A stretch of 64,000 bases of DNA from Lapidilactobacillus bayanensis (GCF_003946695.1 NZ_RHOX01000012.1:1-64000), one strand, 5' to 3'. Shown: positions 53,958 to 62,524, counted from the stretch's first letter. Numbers and translations: made by a program. Notes: generated from the sequence alone by a model not told the origin.

Positions 53958-55184
53958 ATGAATAAATCTATTCATCGTTGGTCAATCTTGATTGCATCAA
54001 CTGCTGTTTTACTTTGTACGGGTGCTATTTATGCTTTTAGTGTTTTCGCTGGGCCGTTAAGTGCTAGCAAAGGTTGGAGCATGTCCGAAATTATGCTGGC
54101 TTTTACAATCAACTCGGCAATCGGGCCGATTCCGATGATTGTTGGTGGTTTCTTCACAGATCGTGGCTGGGCTAAGTGGTCAATTACGATGGGTGGTTTA
54201 ATGTTTGCACTGGGATTTTTCCTATCCGGTTATGCGACGAGTACGGGCATGCTCTATGTCACTTACGGGGTGCTGTCTGGTTTAGGTCAAGGCTTAGCTT
54301 ACTCAGGGTGTTTAAGCAATACGATTAAGTTGTTCCCTGACAAAAAGGGATTGGCCTCTGGGATCATTACAGCCGGGATGGGTGGTGCCGCAATCATTGC
54401 CGCACCGATTGCCAATTTATTGATTAGACAACAAGATGCGCTCCATGCTTTTCGAATTCTAGGTTTAGCTTATGTAATTATTGTTGTGATCGCCAGTTTC
54501 TTCATTCAATCGGCACCGGCCAATTATCAGCCTGCAGGTTGGACTCCGCCAGTTCAGAAAGGCGGTCACTTTGCTAATCAGAATTGGTTGGCGATGATGA
54601 AGACATCACAATTTTATTTAATCTTCTTCATGTTGTTTACTGGTGCCTTTTCCGGCCTAATGATTGCTGCCAATGCGTCATTAATCGGTCAACAAATGTT
54701 TAAGTTGTCCGCAATGACTGCTGCTTTTTATGTCAGCCTCTATTCATTAAGTAACTGTTTAGGTCGCATCATCTGGGGCACTGTTTCTGACAAAATTGGC
54801 CGTAATCAAACGTTGAATATTATCTTCGGCGTGATCGTGGTCGCCTTTATCCTGTTGATTACTTTGTCGTCGCAAGTTGGTTTTGCCTTAGGTATTATTA
54901 TTCTCGGCCTTTGCTTCGGTGGTGTGATGGGTGTCTTCCCGCCAATCGTCATGGAAAATTACGGACCAAAAAATCAAGGCGTTAATTATGGCATTATCTT
55001 CTGTGGCTATTCAATCGCCGCTTTCTTCGGACCAAAAGTGGCGGCTAATATGGCCACAGCTAATCACGGCGACTTCACGAAAGCCTTCTATGTAGCAATT
55101 GTGATTGCAATTGTTGGCTTAGCTTTGAACTTGCTTTACAGTCAATTGAAGAAACGCCAAGTAACTGCTAAATCATTAAACTGA
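53958..55184 (+). CDS. MFS transporter, oxalate/formate-antiporter (OFA) type
   Basis: A 408-residue protein with 12 predicted membrane segments. GAIYAFSVFAGPLSASKGWS near 22-41 is the OFA opening; GLGQGLAYSGCLSNTIKLFPDKKGLASG near 109-136 and GRIIWGTVSDKIGRNQT near 271-287 are family motifs. OFA members exchange carboxylates. It lies directly after the fumarate-reductase gene without a terminator, so it could import the dicarboxylate or export the product (inference). GGAGG site. Confidence 0.88.
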   Translation: MNKSIHRWSILIASTAVLLCTGAIYAFSVFAGPLSASKGWSMSEIMLAFTINSAIGPIPMIVGGFFTDRGWAKWSITMGGLMFALGFFLSGYATSTGMLYVTYGVLSGLGQGLAYSGCLSNTIKLFPDKKGLASGIITAGMGGAAIIAAPIANLLIRQQDALHAFRILGLAYVIIVVIASFFIQSAPANYQPAGWTPPVQKGGHFANQNWLAMMKTSQFYLIFFMLFTGAFSGLMIAANASLIGQQMFKLSAMTAAFYVSLYSLSNCLGRIIWGTVSDKIGRNQTLNIIFGVIVVAFILLITLSSQVGFALGIIILGLCFGGVMGVFPPIVMENYGPKNQGVNYGIIFCGYSIAAFFGPKVAANMATANHGDFTKAFYVAIVIAIVGLALNLLYSQLKKRQVTAKSLN

Positions 55185-55209
55185 TTATTATTAACTAAGA
55201 GTAGGGGAC

Positions 55210-55260
55210 GATACAAAAAGCCAACAACGCGGGATAAACGTTGTTGGCTTTTTGTATCGA
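55210..55260 (+). terminator. strong terminator after MFS gene
   Basis: A 20-bp perfect stem (GATACAAAAAGCCAACAACG and complement) with the T-run inside the descending arm. Confidence 0.9.
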
Positions 55261-55383
55261 CAATCTTGATTTGAGTTCGGCAGTCGAGCACAACTATTTT
55301 ACAGCGGTCGCTTTTTCGTCTAAGCTTATGAGAAGACTGATGATAAATTGTGTTCGAGTTGAGTTAAGGTGGGAGAGTTAACA

Positions 55384-56250
55384 ATGAATTTAGTGGGTAT
55401 TGTTGGGACAAATACAATCAAATCTGATAATCGATTGTTGCTAATGTACATGCAGCAGCACTTCGGCGATGAGGCCGACCTGGAAACAATAGAAACGCTG
55501 AATGCGCCACTGTTTGATTCCGAGCATGATCAAACTGAAGGTCCAATTATTAGCGACTTTACCGAGGCCATCATGGCAGCAGATGGTGTGATCGTTGCCG
55601 CACCAGATGCCAATTTAGCCGTACCCGCACAACTAAAAAGTCTTTTAGAATGGCTATCATTTAAGGTTCATCCGCTGGATCGTAAACCAGTTATGATTGC
55701 TAGTGTTTGTGAAACAGCAGCAGGTTCATTGTGCGTTCAGGAAGAATTACGAGATATTTTGAGCGCGCCCGGGGTTAATGCCGCGTTAATGGCCAATGAT
55801 GATTTTTTGCTGACCAATTCAGAAGCAGTCTTTGATGAACAAGGTAACTTGTTTGATGCAGAAACAATTTCACGATTAGAAACGAACTTTATGCACTTCA
55901 AGCGCTTTGCAGAAGTCAACAACGCTTTGAATGTGCCCAAAGAAGTGACGTTTACGCCGGGAACTTTTACCGTGACCACACCGGGGCATAGCGGTGATTT
56001 GCCGATGACCGTGACGCTATCTGAACATCGGATTGAAAAAATTGAAATTGACACGACACAGGAAATGGACGATCCGAATGATATTGTTTTTCAAGAAATT
56101 CCGATGAAGATTGTAACCGGGCAAACGTTGAACGTCGATGCGATTTCTGGCGCAACGGAAACTAGCAACGGGGTAGTTGAAGGTGTTGCTGAAGTGGTTA
56201 AAAGGGCCGGCGCTAATCCGGATTATTTGCGGATGCGTCAACGAAAATAA
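55384..56250 (+). CDS. FMN reductase-FMN_bind fusion without catalytic module
   Basis: A 288-residue protein with the same first two domains as the fumarate-reductase fusion. Residues 1-185 form the flavodoxin-like domain, but its FMN phosphate region is altered (ADGVIVAAPDANLAVPAQLK; CETAAGSLCVQEELRDIL in place of [13 protein letters not shown]). Residues about 190-280 form an FMN-binding domain with NVDAISGATETS; Thr258 is the likely covalent FMN site, at the same position as Ser258 in the larger protein. The FAD/substrate module is absent. ATG at 55384 has GGGAGAG upstream. It could be a small flavin electron carrier derived from the large enzyme. Confidence 0.88.
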   Translation: MNLVGIVGTNTIKSDNRLLLMYMQQHFGDEADLETIETLNAPLFDSEHDQTEGPIISDFTEAIMAADGVIVAAPDANLAVPAQLKSLLEWLSFKVHPLDRKPVMIASVCETAAGSLCVQEELRDILSAPGVNAALMANDDFLLTNSEAVFDEQGNLFDAETISRLETNFMHFKRFAEVNNALNVPKEVTFTPGTFTVTTPGHSGDLPMTVTLSEHRIEKIEIDTTQEMDDPNDIVFQEIPMKIVTGQTLNVDAISGATETSNGVVEGVAEVVKRAGANPDYLRMRQRK

Positions 56251-56279
56251 ATGAGTGCTTATTTTTAAATGCGCAAAAT

Positions 56280-56313
56280 TACCGTGATAATTTGTCAATC
56301 GCGGTATTTTTTT
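56280..56313 (+). terminator. Rho-independent terminator after FMN_bind fusion gene
   Basis: TACCGTGAT pairs with ATCGCGGTA (one G-U pair), followed by T7. Confidence 0.8.
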
Positions 56314-56354
56314 AATATTTTTTGAATGATGGAATAAGCTATTTGTTAGTGACT

Positions 56355-56422
56355 TAACATGATGGAATGTGGGTGTTGCCTTACTAATTCGTTGGTGAAA
56401 TATTACAGCGGATTGGAGGTGA
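56355..56422 (+). repeat. toxin leader repeat, copy 1
   Basis: A 68-bp leader (TAACATGATGGAATG ... GATTGGAGGTGA) upstream of Fst toxin A; it differs at 3 positions from copy 2. It contains the -10 box and the ribosome site. Confidence 0.9.
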
Positions 56423-56426
56423 GCAT

Positions 56427-56510
56427 TTGTTATATTCTTTTTTGGCATCGCTAATGGTTGCGATCATTAGCACTTTGTTCGATTATTGGTTGCATAATCG
56501 TCATAAATAA
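56427..56510 (+). CDS. Fst-family type I toxin A
   Basis: A 27-residue membrane peptide from a TTG start with GGAGGT 6 bp upstream. It begins (M)LYSFLASLMVAIISTLF and ends DYWLHNRHK: one hydrophobic helix, the conserved aromatic-D-Y-W-L stretch and a charged tail, as in the Fst/Ldr family. Its start region TTGTTATATTCTTTTT is repeated at 56599-56614 in the antitoxin RNA. Such toxins disturb the membrane when not repressed. Confidence 0.85.
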   Translation: MLYSFLASLMVAIISTLFDYWLHNRHK

Positions 56511-56550
56511 TACAGGGCAACAAGTAACCTCACCCATTTAGTTAAATAAA

Positions 56551-56616
56551 CGAAAAAAATCCCCTGACTATAACAGGTAGTCAGGGGATTGGTGAGTCTT
56601 GTTATATTCTTTTTGC
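56551..56616 (-). ncRNA. antitoxin RNA of Fst locus A
   Basis: Reverse-strand promoter TTGCTA (56646-56651), 17-bp spacer, TATACT (56623-56628). The predicted ~65-nt RNA carries the direct repeat shared with the toxin start and ends in the hairpin 56558-56590 (AATCCCCTGACTA and complement) plus T7, overlapping the toxin mRNA terminator. Confidence 0.85.
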
Positions 56617-56803
56617 ACTCTCAGTATAACCGATAAGTTCAGAAGTAGCAAGCAATGAAGCTAGTCGTAGAAATAGCTGATTTCAAAATCATAATGGCAG
56701 TAGACCAATATTCGAGTACGTAAAATCTCTCCAAAGTAACGTCAAGTTATCAAAGCTTATTGAATACTTTTAAAAGTAGCGAATTGAATATTATTTACAT
56801 AAT

Positions 56804-56871
56804 TAACATGATAGAATGTGGGTGTTGCCTTACTAATTCGTTGGTGGAATACTACAGCGGATTGGAGGTGA
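56804..56871 (+). repeat. toxin leader repeat, copy 2
   Basis: A 68-bp near-copy of 56355-56422 (3 mismatches) upstream of toxin B, showing that the locus arose by tandem duplication. Confidence 0.9.
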
Positions 56872-56875
56872 ATTT

Positions 56876-56962
56876 ATGTTTCAAGCTATCATTGCGCCAC
56901 TTCTTGTGGGGCTGCTCATTGCGTTGTATAATTATTGGTTGAATAATCGACACAAGAAGTAA
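56876..56962 (+). CDS. Fst-family type I toxin B
   Basis: A 28-residue membrane peptide: MFQAIIAPLLVGLLIALYNY followed by WLNNRHKK. IIAP-x-x-VG and YWLNNR are strong Fst-family matches. GGAGGTG precedes the ATG. The start region TTTCAAGCTAT recurs as CTTCAAGCTAT at 57062-57071 in its antitoxin RNA. Toxin bodies A and B differ much more than their leaders. Confidence 0.88.
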   Translation: MFQAIIAPLLVGLLIALYNYWLNNRHKK

Positions 56963-57010
56963 AACAATCAAGGCAACATCAATCTACCCGTTTAAGCAAT
57001 TTAAATAAAC

Positions 57011-57077
57011 GTAAAAAAATCCCTCGACTACTGACATTAGTCGGGGGATTGGTGATTTATGCTTCAAGCTATATCGC
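57011..57077 (-). ncRNA. antitoxin RNA of Fst locus B
   Basis: Reverse-strand promoter TTGCTA (57107-57112), 17-bp spacer, TATAAT (57084-57089). The RNA carries the toxin-start direct repeat and ends in the hairpin near 57020-57050 (ATCCCTCGACTA with TAGTCGGGGGAT) plus T7. Confidence 0.85.
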
Positions 57078-57124
57078 AACTTCATTATAACGTTGAAATG
57101 AAAAAGTAGCAAGTCAGCATATTC

Positions 57125-57235
57125 GCAAAAAAATTTCCGACTAATAATCTGTAGTTGAGGGCAGGTGACTATGTTTCGAGCATCCATCACACTTTTTTTG
57201 TAATATTAGTAGAGCTGCCAGTTCAAAAGTAGCAA
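57125..57235 (-). pseudogene. orphan antitoxin-RNA remnant (locus C)
   Basis: Repeats the plan of the two antitoxin RNAs: A7-run (57127-57133), a decayed hairpin, GGTGACTATGTTTCGAGC as the start-repeat position and TTGCTA on the reverse strand (near 57230). The -10 position reads CTACTA and the stem is mismatched. No toxin frame lies upstream. Confidence 0.6.
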
Positions 57236-57283
57236 GAAGTAAACTTAGTTTTAAAATACATAGTTAATTTGTAATTCAAGTTA

Positions 57284-58177
57284 TTATTTAACCAGATAGC
57301 GACTGAAGAAATCCAGTTCATCCTGGTTGCATTGTCGCGCTAATTTATCTTTGATGTTGCAATGGAAAACATGTTGGCGTGGTTGGGCTTCTGTTCCGTA
57401 AGAGTGGAATTCATGGTCGATGTGCTTGGCGATTAAGAAGCCATCTAGGCGAACGGTGCAGTCGCGAATGAAGTCTTGATTAGCCGTCATCAAAAATAAC
57501 GGCGGTAAATCGCGAGTCAAATATCGTTCAGTGTGCATTAAGTCGTCGTGTTCCTGCAACGCTGAATCTGTGAAATAAGAGCGTTCTGTTGGACCAAGTA
57601 AATCTGCCTGATCGATAAAAGTGGCACTACAATTCAACGCCGCCGCGCGAACCGTTAACTTGGGTAGTTGATAACCGAACAACTGACGATAAGTTGCATT
57701 AGTTAAAATCGTCAAATATTGCAGGGCCATTTGCCCGCCCGCACTATCGCCGACAATAAAGACATTCTGAGTGTCCAAGTGATAGTCGGTGGCGTGATCG
57801 GCAACCCAGTGAAAGGCCCGATCAACATCGGCCAACTCGTCAGGGAATTCTGCTTCCGGTGGGAGGCGGTAATTAAAGTTGACGACACCAAAACCTTGTT
57901 TAGCTAAACTCATGCCATAGAATTGATAAGTTTCTTTCGTACCATAAAACCAACCGCCACCATGAATATTTATGATGATTGGCACCAAGCCAGTGCGTTG
58001 TTTCGGCAAATAAATATCCAATAAGTGACCAGGATTAGCTGGGCCATAAGCAATATTGTCGAATCGTTTTACTTCAGGAATTGTCAAAGGCAAGCCAGCA
58101 TCGCGCCGATCATCGCTAGTCTTGATGTCAATTCGTGCTTGTTCTGCTAGCACTAAAGATTCTTTAGTCGCTGTCAT
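57284..58177 (-). CDS. alpha/beta-hydrolase (esterase/lipase-like)
   Basis: A 297-residue serine hydrolase. IINIHGGGWFYG near residues 62-73 gives the oxyanion hole (HGGGW), VGDSAGGQMALQ near 140-151 the nucleophile Ser, with the Asp and His expected near 240 and 276 (RQHVFH). This is the hormone-sensitive-lipase/feruloyl-esterase-like group. ATG at 58177 has GGAGG upstream; the longest reading from 58315 adds an unlikely leader. No signal peptide. It could deacylate short esters; substrate unknown. Confidence 0.85.
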   Translation of the reverse strand: MTATKESLVLAEQARIDIKTSDDRRDAGLPLTIPEVKRFDNIAYGPANPGHLLDIYLPKQRTGLVPIIINIHGGGWFYGTKETYQFYGMSLAKQGFGVVNFNYRLPPEAEFPDELADVDRAFHWVADHATDYHLDTQNVFIVGDSAGGQMALQYLTILTNATYRQLFGYQLPKLTVRAAALNCSATFIDQADLLGPTERSYFTDSALQEHDDLMHTERYLTRDLPPLFLMTANQDFIRDCTVRLDGFLIAKHIDHEFHSYGTEAQPRQHVFHCNIKDKLARQCNQDELDFFSRYLVK

Positions 58178-58486
58178 TTTTGGTTGACCTCCAAACGTGT
58201 TGTTAATTTTATTATAGCTCAGTTTCGCAGTAGTACGTATTTCAACACATGTTTTAAGCGACGATAGTTTGGAACGAAAAATAAAAAAGTAATCTTTAAA
58301 TATCTGAAACTGCAAACCGGTCGAAATTGAGATACGAACAATATTTAAATTTGCGCAATAGAATTAGAAAAAGGATAATAAATATCAAAAATTAACCAAT
58401 GTTGCGCCTATTTTTAGATTTGTCGTATCGGGATTCTGACGAAATGAAGAAATCGAGAATAAAAAAACAATAAATAATTTTTAAGG
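58178..58486. other. spacer with promoter of the hydrolase gene
   Basis: No gene is seen. A reverse TATAAT (58211-58216) lies about 35 bp upstream of the hydrolase start. No clear hairpin terminator follows the DUF2075 gene. Confidence 0.4.
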
Positions 58487-60382
58487 TTATTTATCGCTTT
58501 TGTACTCGATATCATCATCTTCAGCAACAAAGTCTAAATTTTGAGAAGATTTATTTTGTGCATCCATCAATACTTGTTGTAATTGGTCATCAACGGCATA
58601 GATGTATAGACCATGGACACCACGAGTGAGTAAAATATTTAATTCATTTCTGAGTAGTTCTTCAGAAACATTAACTTTTGATCCATCAGAAATTGTCCGA
58701 TTATGTGTCGCATTTTTATTAAAGCTACATTTTGAATCGAAGATAATTTTTCCGTTTCGATATTTTACAGAAGGTCCAATAATAACGCCGGCATAATTTA
58801 AATCGAACCCTTGAATAGTAAAGGTAGATCCAACTTCGCGGATAGTTTGTGGCTGTTCTGCCCATGCTAAAGATTTATTTTTTTTAGTTTGGATACGATT
58901 TTCTTTGTTACTTCTCAGGCTAGGCTTAATTTGCAAATTCCAAGGTAATTTCCAATCGCCAATTTTTACATACCAAGGATCATCACCGTCTTTTTTTCCA
59001 TCAACATATTTCCAATCAAATGTTGCAAGTATGCGTGACAGTCCATGATTAGTATCCTTTGCATTTTCGTTGATTTTATTTTGTAATTCCTGTGGAGAAG
59101 ACAATATTTCTAGGTCATATTGATTATCTTTAGGAATTGGCACAACTCGCTGTTGATGAATTAATGTTTCTAACCAGTCAAGTGTTTCAGAGCTTGCTTG
59201 AATTCGCATTTGGTTTTTCAACTCAATCAAATTATCTTTTGTAGTTGCTTTATCGAGCATTTCTTGATATTGATCATTTTCCCAATAGCCGTTTGTTGCG
59301 ACTACTTGGTTCAAATCAAAAACGGCAATAACGACTCGAGCTTGCTTCAATAGATCTTTTAATTGATTATCTCCACGATATGACTGTTTACCTTGTGTCC
59401 ATAATAAATGTGCTTCGTCAACAAGCACGACATCAACTGGATCATCACTTGAATGAGTATTAATAAAGTGAGTTGGCTTATTGACATGCTCATTTCTAGT
59501 ATCATCGATACCTAATTTGATGGCAATTTGTTGATAGACAACTAATTGTTGATCATGATTAACCAGAAGATAAGCATTGGCTGTTTTAACGTCTGTATTC
59601 GCGACATTACCATCTTCAGAGTTCAGTAACTGTCCGTTTGTAGATAATTGCTTTGAAATCTCATAAAATAATTTGCTCAATAAAACGGTTTTGCCTGAGC
59701 CGGCTTCACCTTGGACAATGATTAATTGACCAACTTCATCGTTCTGTAGTGATTTTTGAACTTTGTCGAGGATTTGTTGCTTAGCTTTCAGTTGTTCATC
59801 CGTCAATTTATGGAAGGGGGAAGCCTTAAATAGTGCAGAGTCGCGAATAATACTTTCAAGTGGGAAAATTTCAGCATACTTTCGGTTTAATTTAGACCAT
59901 ATTTTCGAAAAAATTTCACTACGTTCATTTGCTGGATAATAATTATATTGTTCGTTTTTTCGACGATTATCAAGATGATCGATTGTCTCAACGCTTGAAA
60001 GATATAACATAAACTGGTTTTCAATGTCTAAAGTCATTGACTTATTAAAATGTTCATGGCCGATAACAATCATTTTACTATTTTCGTTGCTAACCATTTC
60101 CGCCCAATCAGAGCGATTTTTTGGATCAATCGTTAGATGTTGAACAGTTCGTTGACGAATATTGTTTGTTTCACCAACATAGACTGTGTAATGGTTTTTG
60201 GTTACCTTTTCGTTGTTATCATCGCGATGAATTAAATAAACAGTCGGATAGGTGAGAATATATTGATCTTGAGTACTTTTTTGTTGTGTTTTTGTGAAGT
60301 TCGCTGACAGTTCAATAAGTCCATCTGAGGTAAAGGGAACCTCTTCAATTATTGGCTCGCTAATTTTTGAATTTTCGGACAT
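58487..60382 (-). CDS. GIY-YIG / DUF2075 (P-loop NTPase) protein
   Basis: A 631-residue fusion. Residues about 45-140 look like a GIY-YIG nuclease domain (YPTVYLIHRDD ... YTVYVGETNNIRQRTVQHL). Residues about 215-610 are a DUF2075/Schlafen-helicase-like P-loop NTPase: VQGEAGSGKTVL near 222-233, VVLVDEAHLLW near 315-325, and LLTRGVHGLYIYAVD near 594-608. This fusion is found in many Firmicutes and may act on nucleic acid, possibly in defence; its function is not established. Its ATG directly follows the TAA of the MazG-like gene, so the two are coupled. Confidence 0.85.
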   Translation of the reverse strand: MSENSKISEPIIEEVPFTSDGLIELSANFTKTQQKSTQDQYILTYPTVYLIHRDDNNEKVTKNHYTVYVGETNNIRQRTVQHLTIDPKNRSDWAEMVSNENSKMIVIGHEHFNKSMTLDIENQFMLYLSSVETIDHLDNRRKNEQYNYYPANERSEIFSKIWSKLNRKYAEIFPLESIIRDSALFKASPFHKLTDEQLKAKQQILDKVQKSLQNDEVGQLIIVQGEAGSGKTVLLSKLFYEISKQLSTNGQLLNSEDGNVANTDVKTANAYLLVNHDQQLVVYQQIAIKLGIDDTRNEHVNKPTHFINTHSSDDPVDVVLVDEAHLLWTQGKQSYRGDNQLKDLLKQARVVIAVFDLNQVVATNGYWENDQYQEMLDKATTKDNLIELKNQMRIQASSETLDWLETLIHQQRVVPIPKDNQYDLEILSSPQELQNKINENAKDTNHGLSRILATFDWKYVDGKKDGDDPWYVKIGDWKLPWNLQIKPSLRSNKENRIQTKKNKSLAWAEQPQTIREVGSTFTIQGFDLNYAGVIIGPSVKYRNGKIIFDSKCSFNKNATHNRTISDGSKVNVSEELLRNELNILLTRGVHGLYIYAVDDQLQQVLMDAQNKSSQNLDFVAEDDDIEYKSDK

Positions 60383-60700
60383 TTATTTATCCTCGTTATC
60401 AAATTCCCAGTGTCGATTTTGATTGATTGCAAGTTTTTCTTCGACAATTTCATTTGGGTCCAAATTCATTTTTTCACACATAAAATAGGCATAAGTCAAA
60501 ACATCAGCCAGTTCGAATTTGAGATCATTTAAATCCTTTCCATTAAGTTGATCATCTGAATTTTTTCATAGAAAGACTTTTTCAACTTCGGAAGCTTCAA
60601 TACTTAGAGCACGTGATAAAGACTCTAATGTATGATATTCCTGCCATTGACGTTCGTTACGAAATTTGATTAAATCAGCGATGACATCTTTAGTTTCCAT
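60383..60700 (-). pseudogene. MazG-like nucleotide pyrophosphohydrolase with internal TGA
   Basis: The frame from ATG 60700 reads METKDVIADLIKFRNERQWQ, then SRALSIEASEVEKVFL, a TGA at 60568-60566, then KNSDDQLNGKDL and FELADVLTYAYFMCEKMNLD to TAA at 60383. MazG-like proteins have Trp at the TGA position (FLWKN), so a single TGG-to-TGA change is likely. The metal-binding E-x-x-E...E-x-x-D residues are present on both sides. The full length would be 105 residues. Such enzymes hydrolyse (d)NTPs and often sit next to DUF2075 genes. Truncated protein or read-through is possible. Confidence 0.8.
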
Positions 60701-60818
60701 AATTTCACCCTCAAAGTTAAATAATTGCCATGATTAAATAATACATCAGAAAGTCGCTTAAAAATATATCAATAGGACAGAATATATACGATTATTTTTT
60801 AATCGTTGTAATAAGAAA

Positions 60819-61268
60819 CTAAGTCTTCTTCGCATATCCCTCATACAACTCAATCCATCGTGTCACCGACATTCTCTGCATCAGCTCGCTTATGAGTTGG
60901 TTCGGGATGTTTTTTGAGTTGGTGAAGCGAATGCAGCTTTTTCCCATGTTGAGTTTTGTAGGAACGCTTTTTGCATAGCTGGTTTCAAACCAGTTCAATA
61001 ATTCGTGGTCGGCGATGATGCCCATGTGATAGACAGCCAGATGGTTCTTCTGGGCGGCCAGAGAAACGAACGGCAAGGGCTCAGATTGACGTTTTAAATA
61101 ACCTTGAGGGTAAACGCTCAAAGGTACAACAAAAGTCGGCATACCATATTGTAAGACCAATTCGAAGCCATCAGGTAAATTCGTTGCAATTGTGTTTTTC
61201 ATTAAGAAATAACTTTCGCGCCACTTTTCCGGGATGGCTGCTTCGTAGTCGGCTATGTTTTTGATCAT
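60819..61268 (-). CDS. DUF1801-family protein
   Basis: A 149-residue protein of the YdhG-like fold. DYEAAIPEKWRESYFLMKNT near the N-terminus, ELVLQYGMPTFVVP near 34-47, HLAVYHMGI near 77-85 and MGKSCIRFTN near 108-117 follow the family pattern. ATG at 61268 has GAGG upstream. Function unknown; some relatives are linked to iron or frataxin-like folds. No neighbour gives a clue. Confidence 0.8.
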   Translation of the reverse strand: MIKNIADYEAAIPEKWRESYFLMKNTIATNLPDGFELVLQYGMPTFVVPLSVYPQGYLKRQSEPLPFVSLAAQKNHLAVYHMGIIADHELLNWFETSYAKSVPTKLNMGKSCIRFTNSKNIPNQLISELMQRMSVTRWIELYEGYAKKT

Positions 61269-61466
61269 GGGCAGTAGCCTCACTTTCTGGTACGATAAAA
61301 GCTGAAGAAATCAATCTTGAAGTTTTGGTCAACTAAAGCTAAGTTGACGTATTTAATAGTAGCGTCACTTGTCAGAGTGTTTATAATGGCAGTATAACGA
61401 ATTAATGTGGTTATTTCACTTCTGGTAGTTTTTATAAGTCGGTTTGCAAGCGAAGGGTGATTTATC

Positions 61467-62432
61467 GTGACTAATAATCAGCAACAATTAATAACCGCAG
61501 CTCAAATCCAGTCAACCCTCCTAGGTGGTTTCGTCGGCGATGCGCTGGGTGTGCCAGTGGAATTTCTCAGTCGTGCAGAAGTTCAGGCGAATCCAGTGAC
61601 CGGGATGCGCGATTTTGGCACGTACAATCAGCCGACAGGAACTTGGTCGGATGATACGACAATGAGCTTGTGTTTGATGGCGAATTTGACCGAGCAGGGT
61701 GATCTGACCGATTTAATGATGCGTTTTGTCGATTGGGCGCGCCATGGTGCATACACGCCTTTTGGAACCTGTTTTGATATTGGTTTAGGCACTACTGAGG
61801 CCATTCAGCGTTTTGAGTCTGGAATTGCACCTGAAGCTTGTGGCGGCCGTGGTAAAATGGACAATGGTAATGGCGCCATCATGCGTCTAGCTCCGTTAGT
61901 TTTCGACTTGTTAGCCATTGCTGAGCCACAAGTGCGCTTTGCCAAAATTGCCGCTTACACCAAATTAACGCATGGCCATCCACGAGCAATTGTTGGTTCA
62001 ATTATTTATTTGGAAATACTACGAGAAATTTTATTGGGTCATGACTTTCCAACTAGTTTGCAAATCGCCCAAGCAACGGTTACCGCAGAATTAAGCAAAG
62101 TATATCTTGGCGAATTATCCGTCTACGAGCGAATTTTTAACGCTGATTTTGCGACACAGCCTGAATCGACGATCAAAAGTTCAGGCTATGTGGTGGATAC
62201 TTTGGAGGCAGCAGTTTGGTGTCTCTCGACCACATCTGATTATTCGTCGTCTGTGCTTAAAGCCGCCAATCTTGGTTCTGATACGGATACCATTGCCTTA
62301 GTCACTGGGACTTTAGCCGGCGCAGCTTATGGTTTAAATGCAATCCCGTTAAAATGGCGGACAACTTTGCAGAATCCAGAATTATTGAATCGCATTTTAG
62401 AATCATTTTGTACTTATTGTTTGAAAGAATAG
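61467..62432 (+). CDS. ADP-ribosylglycohydrolase family protein
   Basis: A 321-residue all-helical hydrolase of the DraG/ARH group. GGFVGDALGVPVEF near residues 18-31, GTWSDDTTMSLCL near 57-69 (two metal-binding Asp) and LGSDTDTIALVTGTLAGAAYG near 269-289 (third Asp pair) are the binuclear-metal motifs. It removes ADP-ribose from proteins or related adducts; in lactobacilli the substrate is unknown. Start GTG with GGGTG upstream. Single gene with a terminator. Confidence 0.92.
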   Translation: MTNNQQQLITAAQIQSTLLGGFVGDALGVPVEFLSRAEVQANPVTGMRDFGTYNQPTGTWSDDTTMSLCLMANLTEQGDLTDLMMRFVDWARHGAYTPFGTCFDIGLGTTEAIQRFESGIAPEACGGRGKMDNGNGAIMRLAPLVFDLLAIAEPQVRFAKIAAYTKLTHGHPRAIVGSIIYLEILREILLGHDFPTSLQIAQATVTAELSKVYLGELSVYERIFNADFATQPESTIKSSGYVVDTLEAAVWCLSTTSDYSSSVLKAANLGSDTDTIALVTGTLAGAAYGLNAIPLKWRTTLQNPELLNRILESFCTYCLKE

Positions 62433-62524
62433 TCGTAGAAAACAAACGCAATTGTATTAACTTTAAGAAATAATTACCACACTAATTTGTTAATAAAGTT
62501 AGTTTAAAATTAATTAGACCACAA

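Noticed and set aside
56017-56448. 143-residue reverse ORF
   Set aside because: It is antisense to the FMN_bind gene, its terminator and the toxin leader.
56760-56942. 60-residue forward ORF over Fst locus B
   Set aside because: It runs across the toxin leader in another frame; the Fst frame has the ribosome site and family match.
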